Below are positions 21,639 through 32,550 of a stretch of 64,000 nucleotides of DNA, in pieces (position 1 is the first letter of the stretch; every line of letters starts with the position of its first letter). Made by a program: the position numbers and the translations under genes. Source of the DNA: Plasmodium coatneyi (Eukaryota > Apicomplexa > Aconoidasida > Haemosporida > Plasmodiidae). The notes beneath the pieces are model-generated. The model saw nothing but the letters and a program-made list of their open reading frames with translations, was not told the DNA's origin and did not search any database. The stretch spans positions 1,054,001 to 1,118,000 of the forward strand of contig NC_033561.1 in NCBI RefSeq assembly GCF_001680005.1, read 5' to 3'.

Positions 21639-24543
21639 ATGTTGAGTGGGGAGTGCTCACCCGATGTTGGAAACTGGGAGAGGAGAAGCGACGAGGACAG
21701 GTCTGGCGAGCCCTGCCACAAGAGCAACACGATGAAGAAGGAGTTCAACAGCAGGATGGATGCCCTGATTGAGTTCACGGATAGCTCTCGTAATAGGAGT
21801 AAGCAATGGTTGTGGGGGAAAAAAAAGTGTATACGGGGATAAGTGTCCTGTCCAATGTTGGATGCTACACCTAGTTCATCTCGAAGGGCAATGCATGGGT
21901 AAACCACATTTCCTTTTGCCCCCTTTTTCGAGGTAGTCTCTCTGATGGAATCCCAAAACAAGACAAAGAAGAGAGAACTAGAGGACGAGTACCTGTTCTT
22001 AAAAAAAATAGGAGATGTGTGCAAACTCAGTTGCGACTATTACTTGGAGACAAATGTCAGTTTTCACGAAGCCTGCGAGAATTTTAAAATTCTGTTCAGG
22101 GCGTTTGAGGAGTCTCTTGTTAACGTAAAGAGGAAAGGAGATGAGGCAGACGTGGTTGCAGAGAAGCTGAGCAAAGTAGAGGACAAGGTCAACCTTCAAA
22201 TGAGAGAGAGCGAAGAGGCGTGCGAAACATCGAAGAAGGAACTAGTCCTGCTCCAAACAGATGTCCACTACATGAGGAACGAATCTGCTAATATTGTGAA
22301 TAGAATAAAAGAAGTGGACTACCAAATAAATCAGCACAAGGAGGCCTTCGAGTCGTTTCATATATTGACCCACCTGAACACAGAGCGTATTGCGGTTCTA
22401 CAGAATGACTTCACGAAGATGGAGGAGGAGCGGGAGGAGGTGTTGAGGGGCATCGAGGAGGCCGGGACTGCCGCGGTTGCTGCGGGGGACGGTCTGGTTG
22501 TGCAGAGGGGGCAGCTGGTAGGAATATGCAGTGGTGGCTACCCCACGTGCGTGTCAATCGTTGCGCCGTAGATTGATAACTCTGTTGGCCACTAATGGGG
22601 TTTTCGTTTCCCCCTTATCGCAGGAGGAGGAGAGGGAAGCCCTGCTCGGGAAGGAACGCGAACTGACCCACAAGAAGGAGAAGCTAGCCATACGGAGGAG
22701 CGAAGCCAAGTCGGACAACGACCGGCTCAAGTCGCAGATGCAGTTCATGCAAAACCAGCTGTCATCACAGGAGAATTTTCTGAGCGTCATTAAGTATGGC
22801 CTGGATGGAAGTATCCGCACGAGGGAAGAACTCAGTTCCGTTTTGGGAGGAATAAACAGGGAGATAGATGATGTCAACGACCTGATGGAGGTTTCCAGGA
22901 GAGAAGAGGTGGAGGAGAGGAAGAAGTGCCACGAAATGGAAGACAAAGTTAAGCAGCTAGGTACAAAGCTGGAAGGATGTGAAATGCAGTTAGAGGTACT
23001 TGTGCAGGAGGAAAAGACGATGCGAGGGAAGGTCGAACGAGAACGAAGCAACGCCAACCAGAACCTGCTAAACCAGTTGGTTAAGGAGAAGAAGTTGATA
23101 GATGGTGAGATTGGGAGCTACCAGGAGGAGGCGCGCAAGTTGGTTCTACGGGAGGGGGGCAAGCTGGAGGGGTCATTAGGTGGTCTTTTAGATGGTTTCC
23201 TGTCTAGTGTTCCCCTTCCAGAGAACGAGTTGAATACGGAAAACCCTACAAGGTCAGTCCAGCGGGAGAATCCCCTTGACGCACACTCCCCCGCGAGTGA
23301 AACATTCCTGAAGGGGTTGCAGGAAGCCATAGACGGTCTCAAGGAAAAAATCAACGAAGAGCAAAACACAGTTTGGAGAAAGGAAAGAGAAGTGGAAAGA
23401 ATAAATGCCCTCACTAGTGAGGTGCGCCGTAAAGTACATGTTGAAGAGGATAAAGGGACCAAGTTAGACACCTTGTTGGAGGAAAAAAAGGATCAGCTCA
23501 CAAAACTTAGGGAAAAGCAAAAAGCAGTGGAGAAGAAACTCTCTCTCATGCACGACGTGATGAAAAAGGAGAAACACAATTATGAGGAGAAAAAAAAGGA
23601 AGCGAAAAAAATGGAAGAGAAAATTCAACATGATAAGGAAGTAGAGAAAGAGGAACTATCCCTACTTGAGAAGGAGTACAATGACAAGAAGGAAAAACTG
23701 TTGTACTCATCTGGGGATGGACTTATGAAGGTGAGTTCTTTGGATAAGAGAAAACTGAAGGACGATGTGGATGCGTATTTAGCAAAGACGAAAGGAGAGT
23801 TCGATTTAAAGAAGAAACAGTTCGAAAAGGCCGAGAGGGAGAAATACGAAGAGATAAGCAATCAGTTGGACGGAGAGCTTAAGCGGAAGGAAGACTTAAT
23901 TGCTTACTATGAGGAGTTGATTAGCAGGAAAGAGAAAATGGGTGTGACGTCTGGAAGTAGCGGTGCTGCTTCGCATGAGCGGTTGGTTGGCATGGGCAAC
24001 ACGAAGCGGGTGGACAGCCGATCCCACCGGTCCGGTCCCTCCTCGGAGAGAAGGAGGTCCTCCCAACGGGGCGGAACCGTTAACAGAAGTACCAGCGGTG
24101 TTAGCAGGAGTTCCAACAGTATTAGCAGCAGTATTGACACCGCTGTTAACAACAGTGTTAATGGTGACGCCATCGGTACGAATGCCCGCAAGCCGCTGAA
24201 CCCGCCCGACACGTACAAGTTCAGCTACTTCGATGTGACCTCCCCTGGGGAAATGAGGAAAAACATGAATATCCCAAACAGGTCCGTGAAGTCACCGCAC
24301 ATTGCAAGGCTGCTAGAGAAAATAAAACTCAGGAAGGAATGTCAGACGCTTGTTGGTACTAAAAAGGTGCCCTTGAACCAGGTGAGCAGCAGCGATGGCA
24401 GACGGAGCAGGACCATCGGGGGGACCTCTTCCAACAGGGCCAGCACGGGGAAAAGTAGCAAGGGTGCAAGTCGGAACAAGCCCTTCCCCAACGCGAAGGC
24501 ACCCAAGAGCAATGACTCCTTCGACCTGTTCCACCATCTGTAA
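21639..24543 (+). CDS. Long coiled-coil protein, function unknown
   Basis: Not recognised. Three exons close in phase to 886 aa: 21639-21798, 21937-22517 and 22624-24543. Residues about 60-680 are almost continuously heptad-like, rich in Lys/Glu with little proline (for example KVEDKVNLQMRESEEACETS, EKKKEAKKMEEKIQHDKE), so the protein should form a long parallel rod. The C-terminal 210 residues are a basic Ser/Thr/Arg/Asn-rich tail (RSHRSGPSSERRRSS, SGVSRSSNSISSSIDTAVN) with two less repetitive islands, PDTYKFSYFDVTSPGEMRK and SPHIARLLEKIKLRKECQTL. This layout fits cytoskeletal, spindle-pole or kinetochore proteins, but nothing seen decides among them. A perfect 15-bp inverted repeat lies about 80 bp past the stop. 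Confidence 0.9.
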
Positions 24544-25747
24544 GGGCAGCCAAATTATTGAGGTTGCTAAATGCGTTCATCTGATTACGCGTATGGGGCA
24601 GCCTGCGTGGGGGTCAATTTTTTAGGGGATGCGTAACTCCCCCTCCCCGGCTTCCAGCATACGCGTGAGTTACGCATCCCCAACGTGGTCACGTGTCTTC
24701 CTATTTGTTTGAAACATTGTTTTGTCTTTCCACTTGCCACTCTCTGCGTGGCGTGCGTTCCTCCGCTTGGTTCGTTTTCCCCGTGTTTCCATGCGTGTCT
24801 GCACATCACAAACGACGAACACAGCAGAATCATTTTCGACTGCTACTTTTGCGAACTTTTTCGGGCCTTCTTCGGATGGCGTCAACTCATGCGTGGACCG
24901 ACCATGTGTAGACCCAGTGGCATGCAAATGAAGTGCGTGCACTTTCGCATTCTTCGTGGGGGACCTCCGCGGAGGGGTATCCCTCCAAAGTTGCATCCTT
25001 TTAAATTGTTGCCCTTTCATGGGTGAGTCCCCCGTAGAAGGTGCCTTCCTAAAAGTTATAACCCGAATGCCTTTGTTGGTATACGTGGCTCGGCTTGTAG
25101 ATGTTCTTTACGTCTGCGAGAGGGTGATCCGGTGCAATGTTCGCATTTCCTACGGCGCATTACTTTTCCATTCCTTCGCTCCTCCGTTTTTTATTTTTTT
25201 TGTGCACACACGCGGCGTGCTAGGGGGGGCGCCTGTAGGAATTGAAAAGTTTGTTAACCCCCGTGAGGGAATTAAAAAAGAGAAATAGCCAATTCGGATT
25301 GTCTGCTCATAAGAAATGGAAGACTTTCCCGTTAATGTTGAATGCTCATATGTTAAGTGTGTGTTTTCGCCTCGCGGTCCAGACGTTTGCCCTACCGCGT
25401 GCTGGAGTTTCCCTCACCCCGACCGGGCTAGACGCGCGTGTAGCAAATTGGATTTTCCTTCCGCATTGAGTGCCCATCCGTGAGTTAGGAAAGGCTTAGC
25501 AGAAGAAGAAAAGATAATACATCGTACCTTGGACATAGCAAAAATGGTAACACAAAAAAAAAAAAAAAAAAATAACCTTGCGGTGGGAAGAGACAAACTG
25601 GCGGACAGACGGATGATCCATTCGACTGTTAACCCCACGGAGCGGGTGTCCCTGTATGCGAGGTGGCAGTTGAGTGGACTGCCCGGATGAAAACAACTAC
25701 TGAGGAGGGAGCCTTTTGCTTGCACGGAGGGTATAGACGACGATAGT
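24544..25747. other. GC-richer intergenic region with inverted repeats
   Basis: 1.2 kb between two plus-strand genes, less AT-rich than most spacers here. It contains a perfect 15-bp inverted repeat (24625-24681), an AAGTGC/GCACTT repeat (24931-24944) and a 12-bp palindrome (24964-24975). It ends with an A-run (25555-25572) just upstream of the roadblock gene. No coding sequence was supported in any frame. Confidence 0.5.
24625..24681. repeat. Perfect 15-bp inverted repeat, 27-nt loop
   Basis: Arm 1 is 24625-24639 (GGGGATGCGTAACTC) and arm 2, 24667-24681, is its exact reverse complement. The loop is C-rich at first. An RNA from either strand could form a 15-bp hairpin. It lies about 82 bp after the stop of the coiled-coil gene, so it may be in that gene's 3' UTR. 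Confidence 0.95.
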
Positions 25748-26220
25748 ATGTCTACTTGGTCCATCCACCTGATGCCCTCCTCCCTGCAGAGCGAGGCGGA
25801 AGAAATCCTAAACCGGATAAAGAATCACAAGGGGGTCGTAGGCATCCTGGTAGTGAACAGTGAGGGGCTAATTATAAAAAGTACCTTCGATCAGCAACAG
25901 TCCGATCTGCACGCGTCCCTGCTGACGCAGCTTTCGAATAAGGCTCGGGATGTCATTCGGGAGTTGGATCCACAGGTGAGTGCCCGGCAAACGGTGAATC
26001 GGAGGGCATTAGTTGGGCCGCTCAGGGATCGGCTAGCCATTTGGGTGCACCATAGCACATCCCACCTGTTATGTTCCTTTCCTTCATTTCATTCCCCTCC
26101 CCACAGAACGATATAAACTTCCTGCGCCTGCGGTCGAAGAAGCACGAAATAATGATCGCCCCGGATAAGGACTTCACGTTGGTGGTTGTTCAGGATCCGT
26201 ACGCCGACCGGGAGAAGTAG
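25748..26220 (+). CDS. Dynein light chain, roadblock/LC7 type
   Basis: Small dimeric light chain that binds the dynein intermediate chain. Two exons, 25748-25975 and 26107-26220, give 113 aa in phase. Family features: SEAEEILNRIKNHKGVVGIL, the VVNSEGLIIKSTFD turn, a central helix ending in DPQ, then INFLRLRSKKHEIMIAPDKD and the closing FTLVVVQDP. Family members are about 96-105 aa; an in-frame ATG at 25775 (MPSSLQSEAEEI) would give about 104 aa and may be the true start. The partner dynein intermediate chain is encoded 6 kb upstream on the other strand. Confidence 0.96.
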
Positions 26221-26373
26221 CCACTGCGTCGTGCCAAGGATTAACCGCGTAGGCCAAGTGGGGGAAGAACCTGTCCAAAATGGGTGAACTCCCCAGGAGT
26301 TACTTTTTCCTTTCCCCGCATTTCTGCTTAATCTCCTGTGCCAAGCCTTTCATTTGAATACAACTGTGAAGTG

Positions 26374-26415
<42 letters not shown>

Positions 26416-26835
26416 GTCGCGCTGGATTTAATCACCAACCATTTGACTGTACGCGCCGAAAAGGGCAGCAAGAAACGGCACAACGGCGCAGCCACATTGG
26501 TTGCTGCCTGTACTGTGCCTTTTTTTTTTTTTTTCCTTTTTCTACCTTTCTTTTTTCCCAAAAAGAATATAAATTACCCTCCTGTGGTGAAATAAAAAAA
26601 AAAAAAAAAATTTGAGAAAACCTGCTGGCGGGTAGATTAGCGGTTAATAATTCATTTGGTGAAAAATGCCTACCGTGTGACCCGCATGAGAAAACAACGT
26701 GTATTTGACTCTGCTATATAATCCTACCGTTCCTACCGTAATAAAGTGGGGCCATTTGGGGAAGGACATAGCAGAGTGGACGAACCGCCTGTGAGAGAAC
26801 TCCCCACGTTTGTAAAGAGAAAACGAAAGGGTAAA
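26221..26835. other. Spacer with a long poly(T) run
   Basis: About 615 bp between plus-strand genes. It includes a T-run of about 37 bases (26377-26413), a second T-run (26520-26534) and an A-run (26593-26609). These runs may serve as 3'-UTR and promoter elements. No gene was seen. Confidence 0.5.
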
Positions 26836-29174
26836 ATGACGAGCGGTGATGAAACGAACGAAGGGCAGCAAAACGTCGAGGTGGCAAAAGAGGACCAACC
26901 TGAAGCAAACCCAACGGGGAAAAAGGAGAACCACGGCTTCGTAAAGCCCAACAGGAGAGACAAAAAGATAAACAAAAAGAAGAAAAAAAAAAAAAAAGTG
27001 GGGAAAAAAAAGGAAAAGAAAAATTTAGAGAAACATGAATCAAACAGTGCCTCGGGGGACAGCGCAAAAGGTGATCATTCTGGAAGCCCCTCGGAGATGA
27101 GTCAAGACAAGGAACAAACAGAAGGGCAACAGATCTCATCGGTTGTTTCATTTTTGAAAAGGAATGAGAAGCCTCCTCGGTCTAGTGAGAAAGGTACGTG
27201 CGGAATGGAACAGCTTCTTTTAAGTAGCAAAAATGAATAATTGGACACGCGAGGAAGGCGTTACGCATTTGTGTAGCGGTTCCCATCTGCCCTTTCTTTT
27301 CTTGCTCAAATGGATTTTTTAGGTGCTCAGTCAAATAAGAAGCAGCCCACAATTAAGAAGAAGACAAAAGAGAAACCCCGACGTGAAGACGAAGCCTCTA
27401 AAGAAGGTAAGTCTACAAGGGTGGAAAAATGGGGAAGAGAAAAAAAAATCCCGCATGTATGAAAGTTAAATTTTTTTTTTTTTTTTTTTTTCTCCACCTA
27501 ACAGATAAAGCTAAGCGAACCGTTTTCATTGGAAATTTGCCACTTAAGGACATGCACAAGAAGAAGCTGCTGAAGTTGTTGGACCTGACGAAGTCTGCCG
27601 TCGAATCGGTACTTGGCCTAAGCACATATGAATGGAAACGCAGTTGCACGATGGCGCTGCAAGTTACTGTATTACTTGACGTGACTGCTAACATGTGCAT
27701 TCACCACCACCTGCTACCTATCAGGTCCGATTCCGGTCGCAACCCATGGAAGAGGCCTACGCCGGGAGGAAAAAGTTGGGAGTCATTCTAAAGAAGTTCA
27801 CGGTAAGCAGATTGGGGGGGACAAGCAACACGGAGCCATACACAAAGCTGTTCAGTTCAATGCTGTCCTGATTTACTGGATATTACGCGAGTGCACACAC
27901 GACATTGCAACCTCCTGTTTTTCCCCATGTTAGGACGTCAAGGATAACCAGAACGCCATCATTACGCTGAAGAAGGAGGAGAGCGTACCCGGCTTGCTTA
28001 ACAAAAACGTAACAACTTATATTTGTATAAACGGTGCAGATGATCTGCGCGAAGCAGCTGCGTTTTCTTCACTTCACCACCACCATCATCACCCCCCTAA
28101 CAGGGCATGGTGCACGAGGGCTATGTGCTACGAATCAACATGCTGGGGGAGAAGCCCAACTTCAACCGGAAGAAGTCTGTGTGCGTGAAAAACTTGGACC
28201 GAAAGTTAAACGAGTCAGACCTGTACAATCTGCTGAAGGGCGTCGACGAGATAAAAGGTGCTACACATGTATCCATTTGTGCGTCTGCTCATCTCCGTGT
28301 GTGTGCATTGGCCGCTTGCAGTGCTAGTAGTATCCATTTTACACCGTAATTGTTTTACTTCTACGTGGTTCCCTCTTTCCTCCACAGGCATCCGCATTTT
28401 GAGGGATGAACGGACGAGCGTTTCCACGGTGAGAACAGCACTCATGTGTGTATATATTGGGAGAGGCACTTTTTCTCACTGCATCGATTACGTCGGCCCC
28501 GCGTGCACTACTCACCTGCGTGCTTATCACCCCCCCCTCAGGGAGTCTCCTTTGTCCTGTTCCAAAACAGAAGCTCCGTTAAGAAGGCCATCGAGATGTT
28601 CCACGGCCACTCAATAAACGTAAGCCAAGCGGGTGGGTCCCCCCGCACCCCCCATTGTTAGCAACATGGTGATGACCTTTGCGTTTTGTTGCGTGGGTGG
28701 TGTGGCTAGCTTGTCTGATCAGCTTTGCCCCCCTTTTGCTCCTTTATATGAATTACCCCCGTTTTCTCCATCCACCCTCGTAGGGCCGTGAAATTGTCGT
28801 TGAAAAGATCCAACGTGCGAACGACACGCGGGATGCACACAAAGGTGAGTGGATCAACACTGCACGGTCTGACCCAAAAAAGAAAAGGAAAAAGAATTCA
28901 TACCAATGTGGTGAATCTGTGCATGCTACACGTTTCAAGTTAGTGGTTTACATCTAGTGTGCACGTGACACGTCCGCTACTTCCCCCCCATGTAGATATG
29001 ACCAGACGAAGCAAACAGGTGAAACGAACCATTCGGAAGGGTCCCCGGGAGGAGCAGAAGATAGGCCACGGGAAGGGGCACAAGATTGGCTACCAAACGG
29101 CCTACAGAGCGAAACGAAAGAAGAAGTACGTGCGGCGAAAACGCAGGGGCGGTGATGCTGCCGCTGGGGAATAG
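26836..29174 (+). CDS. Nucleolar RRM protein, Nop12/RBM34-like
   Basis: Probable pre-60S ribosome-assembly factor. Ten exons close in phase (403 aa): 26836-27193, 27323-27406, 27505-27608, 27725-27802, 27934-28008, 28104-28257, 28388-28428, 28542-28619, 28784-28844, 28996-29174. The N-terminus is lysine-rich (NKKKKKKKKVGKKKEKKN), a nucleolar-type stretch. RRM1 begins KRTVFIGNLPLKDM, and RRM2 reads KKSVCVKNLDRKLNESDLYN (RNP2) with GVSFVLFQNRSSVKKAIEM (RNP1 region). The C-terminal tail is Arg/Lys-rich (KQVKRTIRKGPREEQK). Two RRMs with a long basic head and tail match Nop12/RBM34. The large number of very short exons (41-179 nt after the first) contrasts with neighbours. The start is the first ATG in the frame after an upstream open stretch. 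Confidence 0.9.
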
Positions 29175-30664
29175 TGAGTATCCCCCACATACCCCCCTCG
29201 TTGATTCACCGCTTGGTCGGCTAAAAAGGATTAGCATAAAATCCTTTTGTCTTTTTTTAGCCCGTAAGTTGTGCTGCATACGTGTCTATCTGTATTTCTT
29301 TGTGCGTGTTTGTGTGTGTTTGCGCCCCCACATGTATGAGTTGTACTTGTGCTGGTTCCACTGGGACGATAGAGGGATTCACCTTTTAAAGTGCTGAAGT
29401 GCCGCCACACGCTGCAAACGCGCACAGGTTGAACCGGCACGGCAACGTAGAGGACAGACACCCCCGTCTCATTTGCATTCTTTGTGCTGTGCTGCCACAT
29501 TGCCTTGTCCCATTTTTTTTTTTTTTTTTTTTTTTTCGCGTGAAATGAAAAAAGAGTTGGCCCGAAGGCGCACAGGCGTTCACGGCCACCTCGATAGTTG
29601 CTTTCACCATGATCGGCGCTACAATTGTTTTGCTTTTTTTTTTTTTTTTTTTCGCTTTATGTTTTACTTTATTCATTTTTTTCCTCACCCATTAACCATC
29701 GCGCCATATGCATGGAGAGCGTGCACTGGCAAAAATTATGTTGACACATATTTCGTAACTTTCCAACGTCTGGCCCATGTGGGAGGCCGAGGGAAAATCT
29801 TTCTGATTTTGCAGCACGCGGGGGTGGAGGGTGTATGCATGCTGCTGCGAAAAGTGATGGCCCAAATGATGTGCGCACAGGTGTAAGTATAAATGAGTGA
29901 AAAAAAAATGGAGCATATTCTTTTGCGTTGTGTTCTGATGGCGTTGTGTTCTGTTGGCGTTATGTTCTGTTAGCATTGTGTATTGTTAGTGTTGTGTTCT
30001 GTTGGCGTTTTATTCCCGTGCGATCGCTTTAATGCACGGGTGTCAGATTTTTTTGGGGACAGTTGAGTGGGGATTCCTTCACCCCGTTATTCCGCTGTTT
30101 CGCCACTTCACCGCTGCACCATTCCTCTTTTTTTTTTTTTTTTTTTTTTCTTTTTCCTTATTCTAAATTTCGCGTCGAGCGAAAGGAAGAAATAAAAATG
30201 CATCCAGATTGAAAGCGCACGCATGTGCATCCGCGCAGAACGACATACATCGCCGCGCGTATATGTTGGGAAGATTTTCCTCCTCAGGAAGCGTCATCTT
30301 CGAAGGCACGGCCAACTGTATCTCCCGTTCAGAGGGCCTTTCTGGGAAGACATCGCGGTCGAATAGGTGTGGGCAACCCAGAAGAAGAAACGACCACAAA
30401 AGAGGCATCCACAACGAAGTGCACCCCCGCCAGTAACACGCATGTGTACGTTAAGGACGCAGAGCTTCATGATTTGGCGTCCTCTCCGCACGGAAGTGGC
30501 TGCAGGTAGATTTGACAACGCGAAGGGGTAGCGGCGGGAGAAAGGGGAACAGTGATCGAAGCGGAAGAAAGGAATTACCTAAACAAGTGGTTACCCACCT
30601 AACGGTTGCACTTGGCACGCCTCTCCCTGCTGGCACCTCTCTCTCACCCCCGCCCACCGCCGCC
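29175..30664. other. Intergenic region upstream of ATG8
   Basis: 1.5 kb between plus-strand genes. It contains T-runs at 29512-29536, 29634-29652 and 30128-30149, and the 16-bp tandem repeat at 29925-30004. It should include the ATG8 promoter and 5' UTR. Open frames were inspected and rejected. Confidence 0.5.
29925..30004. repeat. Tandem repeat, 16-bp unit, five copies
   Basis: Units 29925-29940, 29941-29956, 29957-29972, 29973-29988 and 29989-30004 with consensus GCGTTGTGTTCTGTTG, followed by a partial copy. It is a minisatellite about 660 bp before the ATG8 start and is likely polymorphic in copy number. Confidence 0.9.
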
Positions 30665-31039
30665 ATGCCGTCCCTGAAGGAAGAAGTGCCGTTCGAAAGC
30701 CGAGTTGCCGAGACGCACAAAATTAGGGCCAAGTACCCCAACAGAATCCCCGTGGTGTGCGAAAAGGCCAACCGATCCAACCTCCCAGAAATAGAAAAGA
30801 AGAAGTTTCTAGTCCCCATGAATATGCTCGTTGGAGAGTTCAAGTTTATCCTTCACCAACACATAAACCAAAGTGCCTATGGAAACAGTATGAAGTTATT
30901 TAGGGAGAAAACCATCTACCTTTTTGTGAACAACGTAATTCCCAAGACGGGGCTACTAATGCAGGAACTGTATGAAATGTACAAGGATGAGGATGGCTAC
31001 CTTTACTTGGAGTACAGTTGCGAGAGCTGCTTCGGTTAA
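30665..31039 (+). CDS. ATG8: ATG8 ubiquitin-like protein
   Basis: Ubiquitin-fold protein conjugated to phosphatidylethanolamine. In Plasmodium it coats the apicoplast outer membrane and is needed for apicoplast inheritance. Single exon, 124 aa, the expected length. Two N-terminal helices precede the core; RAKYPNRIPVVCEKANRS, KKFLVPMNMLVGEFKFIL and YLFVNNVIPKTGLLMQELYE are diagnostic. The last residue is the glycine used for conjugation (SCESCFG, then stop), so no ATG4 proteolysis of a tail is needed before ATG3/ATG7 act; this is known for apicomplexan ATG8. Two cysteines just before the Gly are a notable detail. It lies next to MnmA, another apicoplast gene. Confidence 0.98.
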   Translation: MPSLKEEVPFESRVAETHKIRAKYPNRIPVVCEKANRSNLPEIEKKKFLVPMNMLVGEFKFILHQHINQSAYGNSMKLFREKTIYLFVNNVIPKTGLLMQELYEMYKDEDGYLYLEYSCESCFG

Positions 31040-32550
31040 CGGGGGAGCTTCACTAGGCACGGACCACACTACGAACGGGGCGGTACTGATGTAGTAGGGG
31101 CAAGCATGGGGACACCCAACCAACCATCGTCCAGTTGCTCCTCCACCACTTATGTATCAGCTGATGGGTGTTCACTGCCGCCACAGAAGGGATCAAATAT
31201 TAAGAGAGGAGAAGAAGTCAAATACAATTGTTTTTTTTCCCCCCATGCAGATAGGATATAGATAAACGACATTTTTCGTTTCCCCTTTTTTTCTTTTTTT
31301 TACTCTCTTATATTGAGTAATATACAGTTACCGTTTTATGTACGCACAATGGCGAAGGACCAATCCGCTGGACTATCCACCCAGACACACACACCTTTGT
31401 ATATAATTTTATTAATCCTTCACATGGATAGGAAGGAGTTGGTCCTTCGTCTACGTCCACGTTTATGTAAATTTTTGTTCCCATTTTTGGGGTCCATTTT
31501 TGTTTTTCTCTTCCCCTGCGCGGTGGCTATCATCAATCGTATGGTCGCCCGCACCTTCTGTCCTTCCCATTTGCTTCGCAATCACCCTGCGTGTACATGA
31601 CTCTGATTTGCCTCCCCCCACGAACTAACTTTTTTTTTAAGTATTTATTTGTTAAGTAGATTGGTCATTCGCTCGATGTGGCTACTTGTGGGAGATATTA
31701 CCCAGATGGGGATAACGCCATGTTAGCTTCTTCCCTGTGTGTTGTAGGTCCCCACGCACGATCAGTGCAGACGTGCGTGGACCGCCTCGCAGCTTATGCG
31801 TAATCTCTCCGCGTTAATGACGTCCGAAATGGATGCGGTGCTTGGAGTCCAAAAAATGGTTCGTTTATCATTTAAGCAGGGAAGTCAAATTGAAGAGAGA
31901 AAAAAAAAAAGAAGGACGGGGGGAAGAGGCAACGGACGTGCAAGCGATACTACTATTTTGTCGCCCTGTCCGGATGACAGCGCAAAATAAACACTTTTTT
32001 TTTTCTAAATGAATGTTTCTTTCTGCGCTGAAATGGCTAGCTGGAAAAAAAAAAAAATAGCTAGTTGCACATATGTGATGACGTGGAGAAGTGAGTAATT
32101 TACCTCGTGAACAAAAGTTGTGAGGTGCTAAAGTGTTGAAACGCATGGAATACGTTCACGCTCCACCCCTGGGGTGATGGTGCTTGCTTGTAGAGGCAAT
32201 ACCAATTAATGGAGTGAACCTGGAAGGGGTTATTTTTCCCCCTTTGGGTGTTGTGTCAAGGCGGCACTCTTCCGTGGGTGAACAAAACTCACATGAGCAT
32301 GGAATGAACAAGTGCAGGTTGTATAGGCAACACTTAACTAACTTTGCAGCGCAAGTGGGGAGATGGGGTGGGTGGAGAGCAAAAACTGGGCTTCCCATTT
32401 ATCGCGGTTGGAAATAATTGTAGGGTGGAGAAGTACCATTAGCATATGACCTCTTCGCATCTACTGACAAGTGCGAGGAGGCCATCTGGGCGCAGGAGAA
32501 ATGTGCATCCTTAACCACTTTTCACCACTCATCACCACGGCCCCCACTTG
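31040..32550. other. Intergenic region between ATG8 and MnmA
   Basis: 1.5 kb with T-rich blocks (31230-31300) and an A-run (32046-32058). It should carry the ATG8 3' end and the MnmA promoter. Only short open frames without family features were seen. Confidence 0.5.

Noticed and set aside
21509..22024. 171-residue minus-strand frame over the start of the coiled-coil gene
   Set aside because: Phe/Ser-rich translation of purine-rich coding sequence on the other strand; no family features.
22554..23057. 167-residue minus-strand frame inside the coiled-coil gene
   Set aside because: Shadow of Glu/Lys-rich coding sequence, giving Ser/Phe/Leu repeats.
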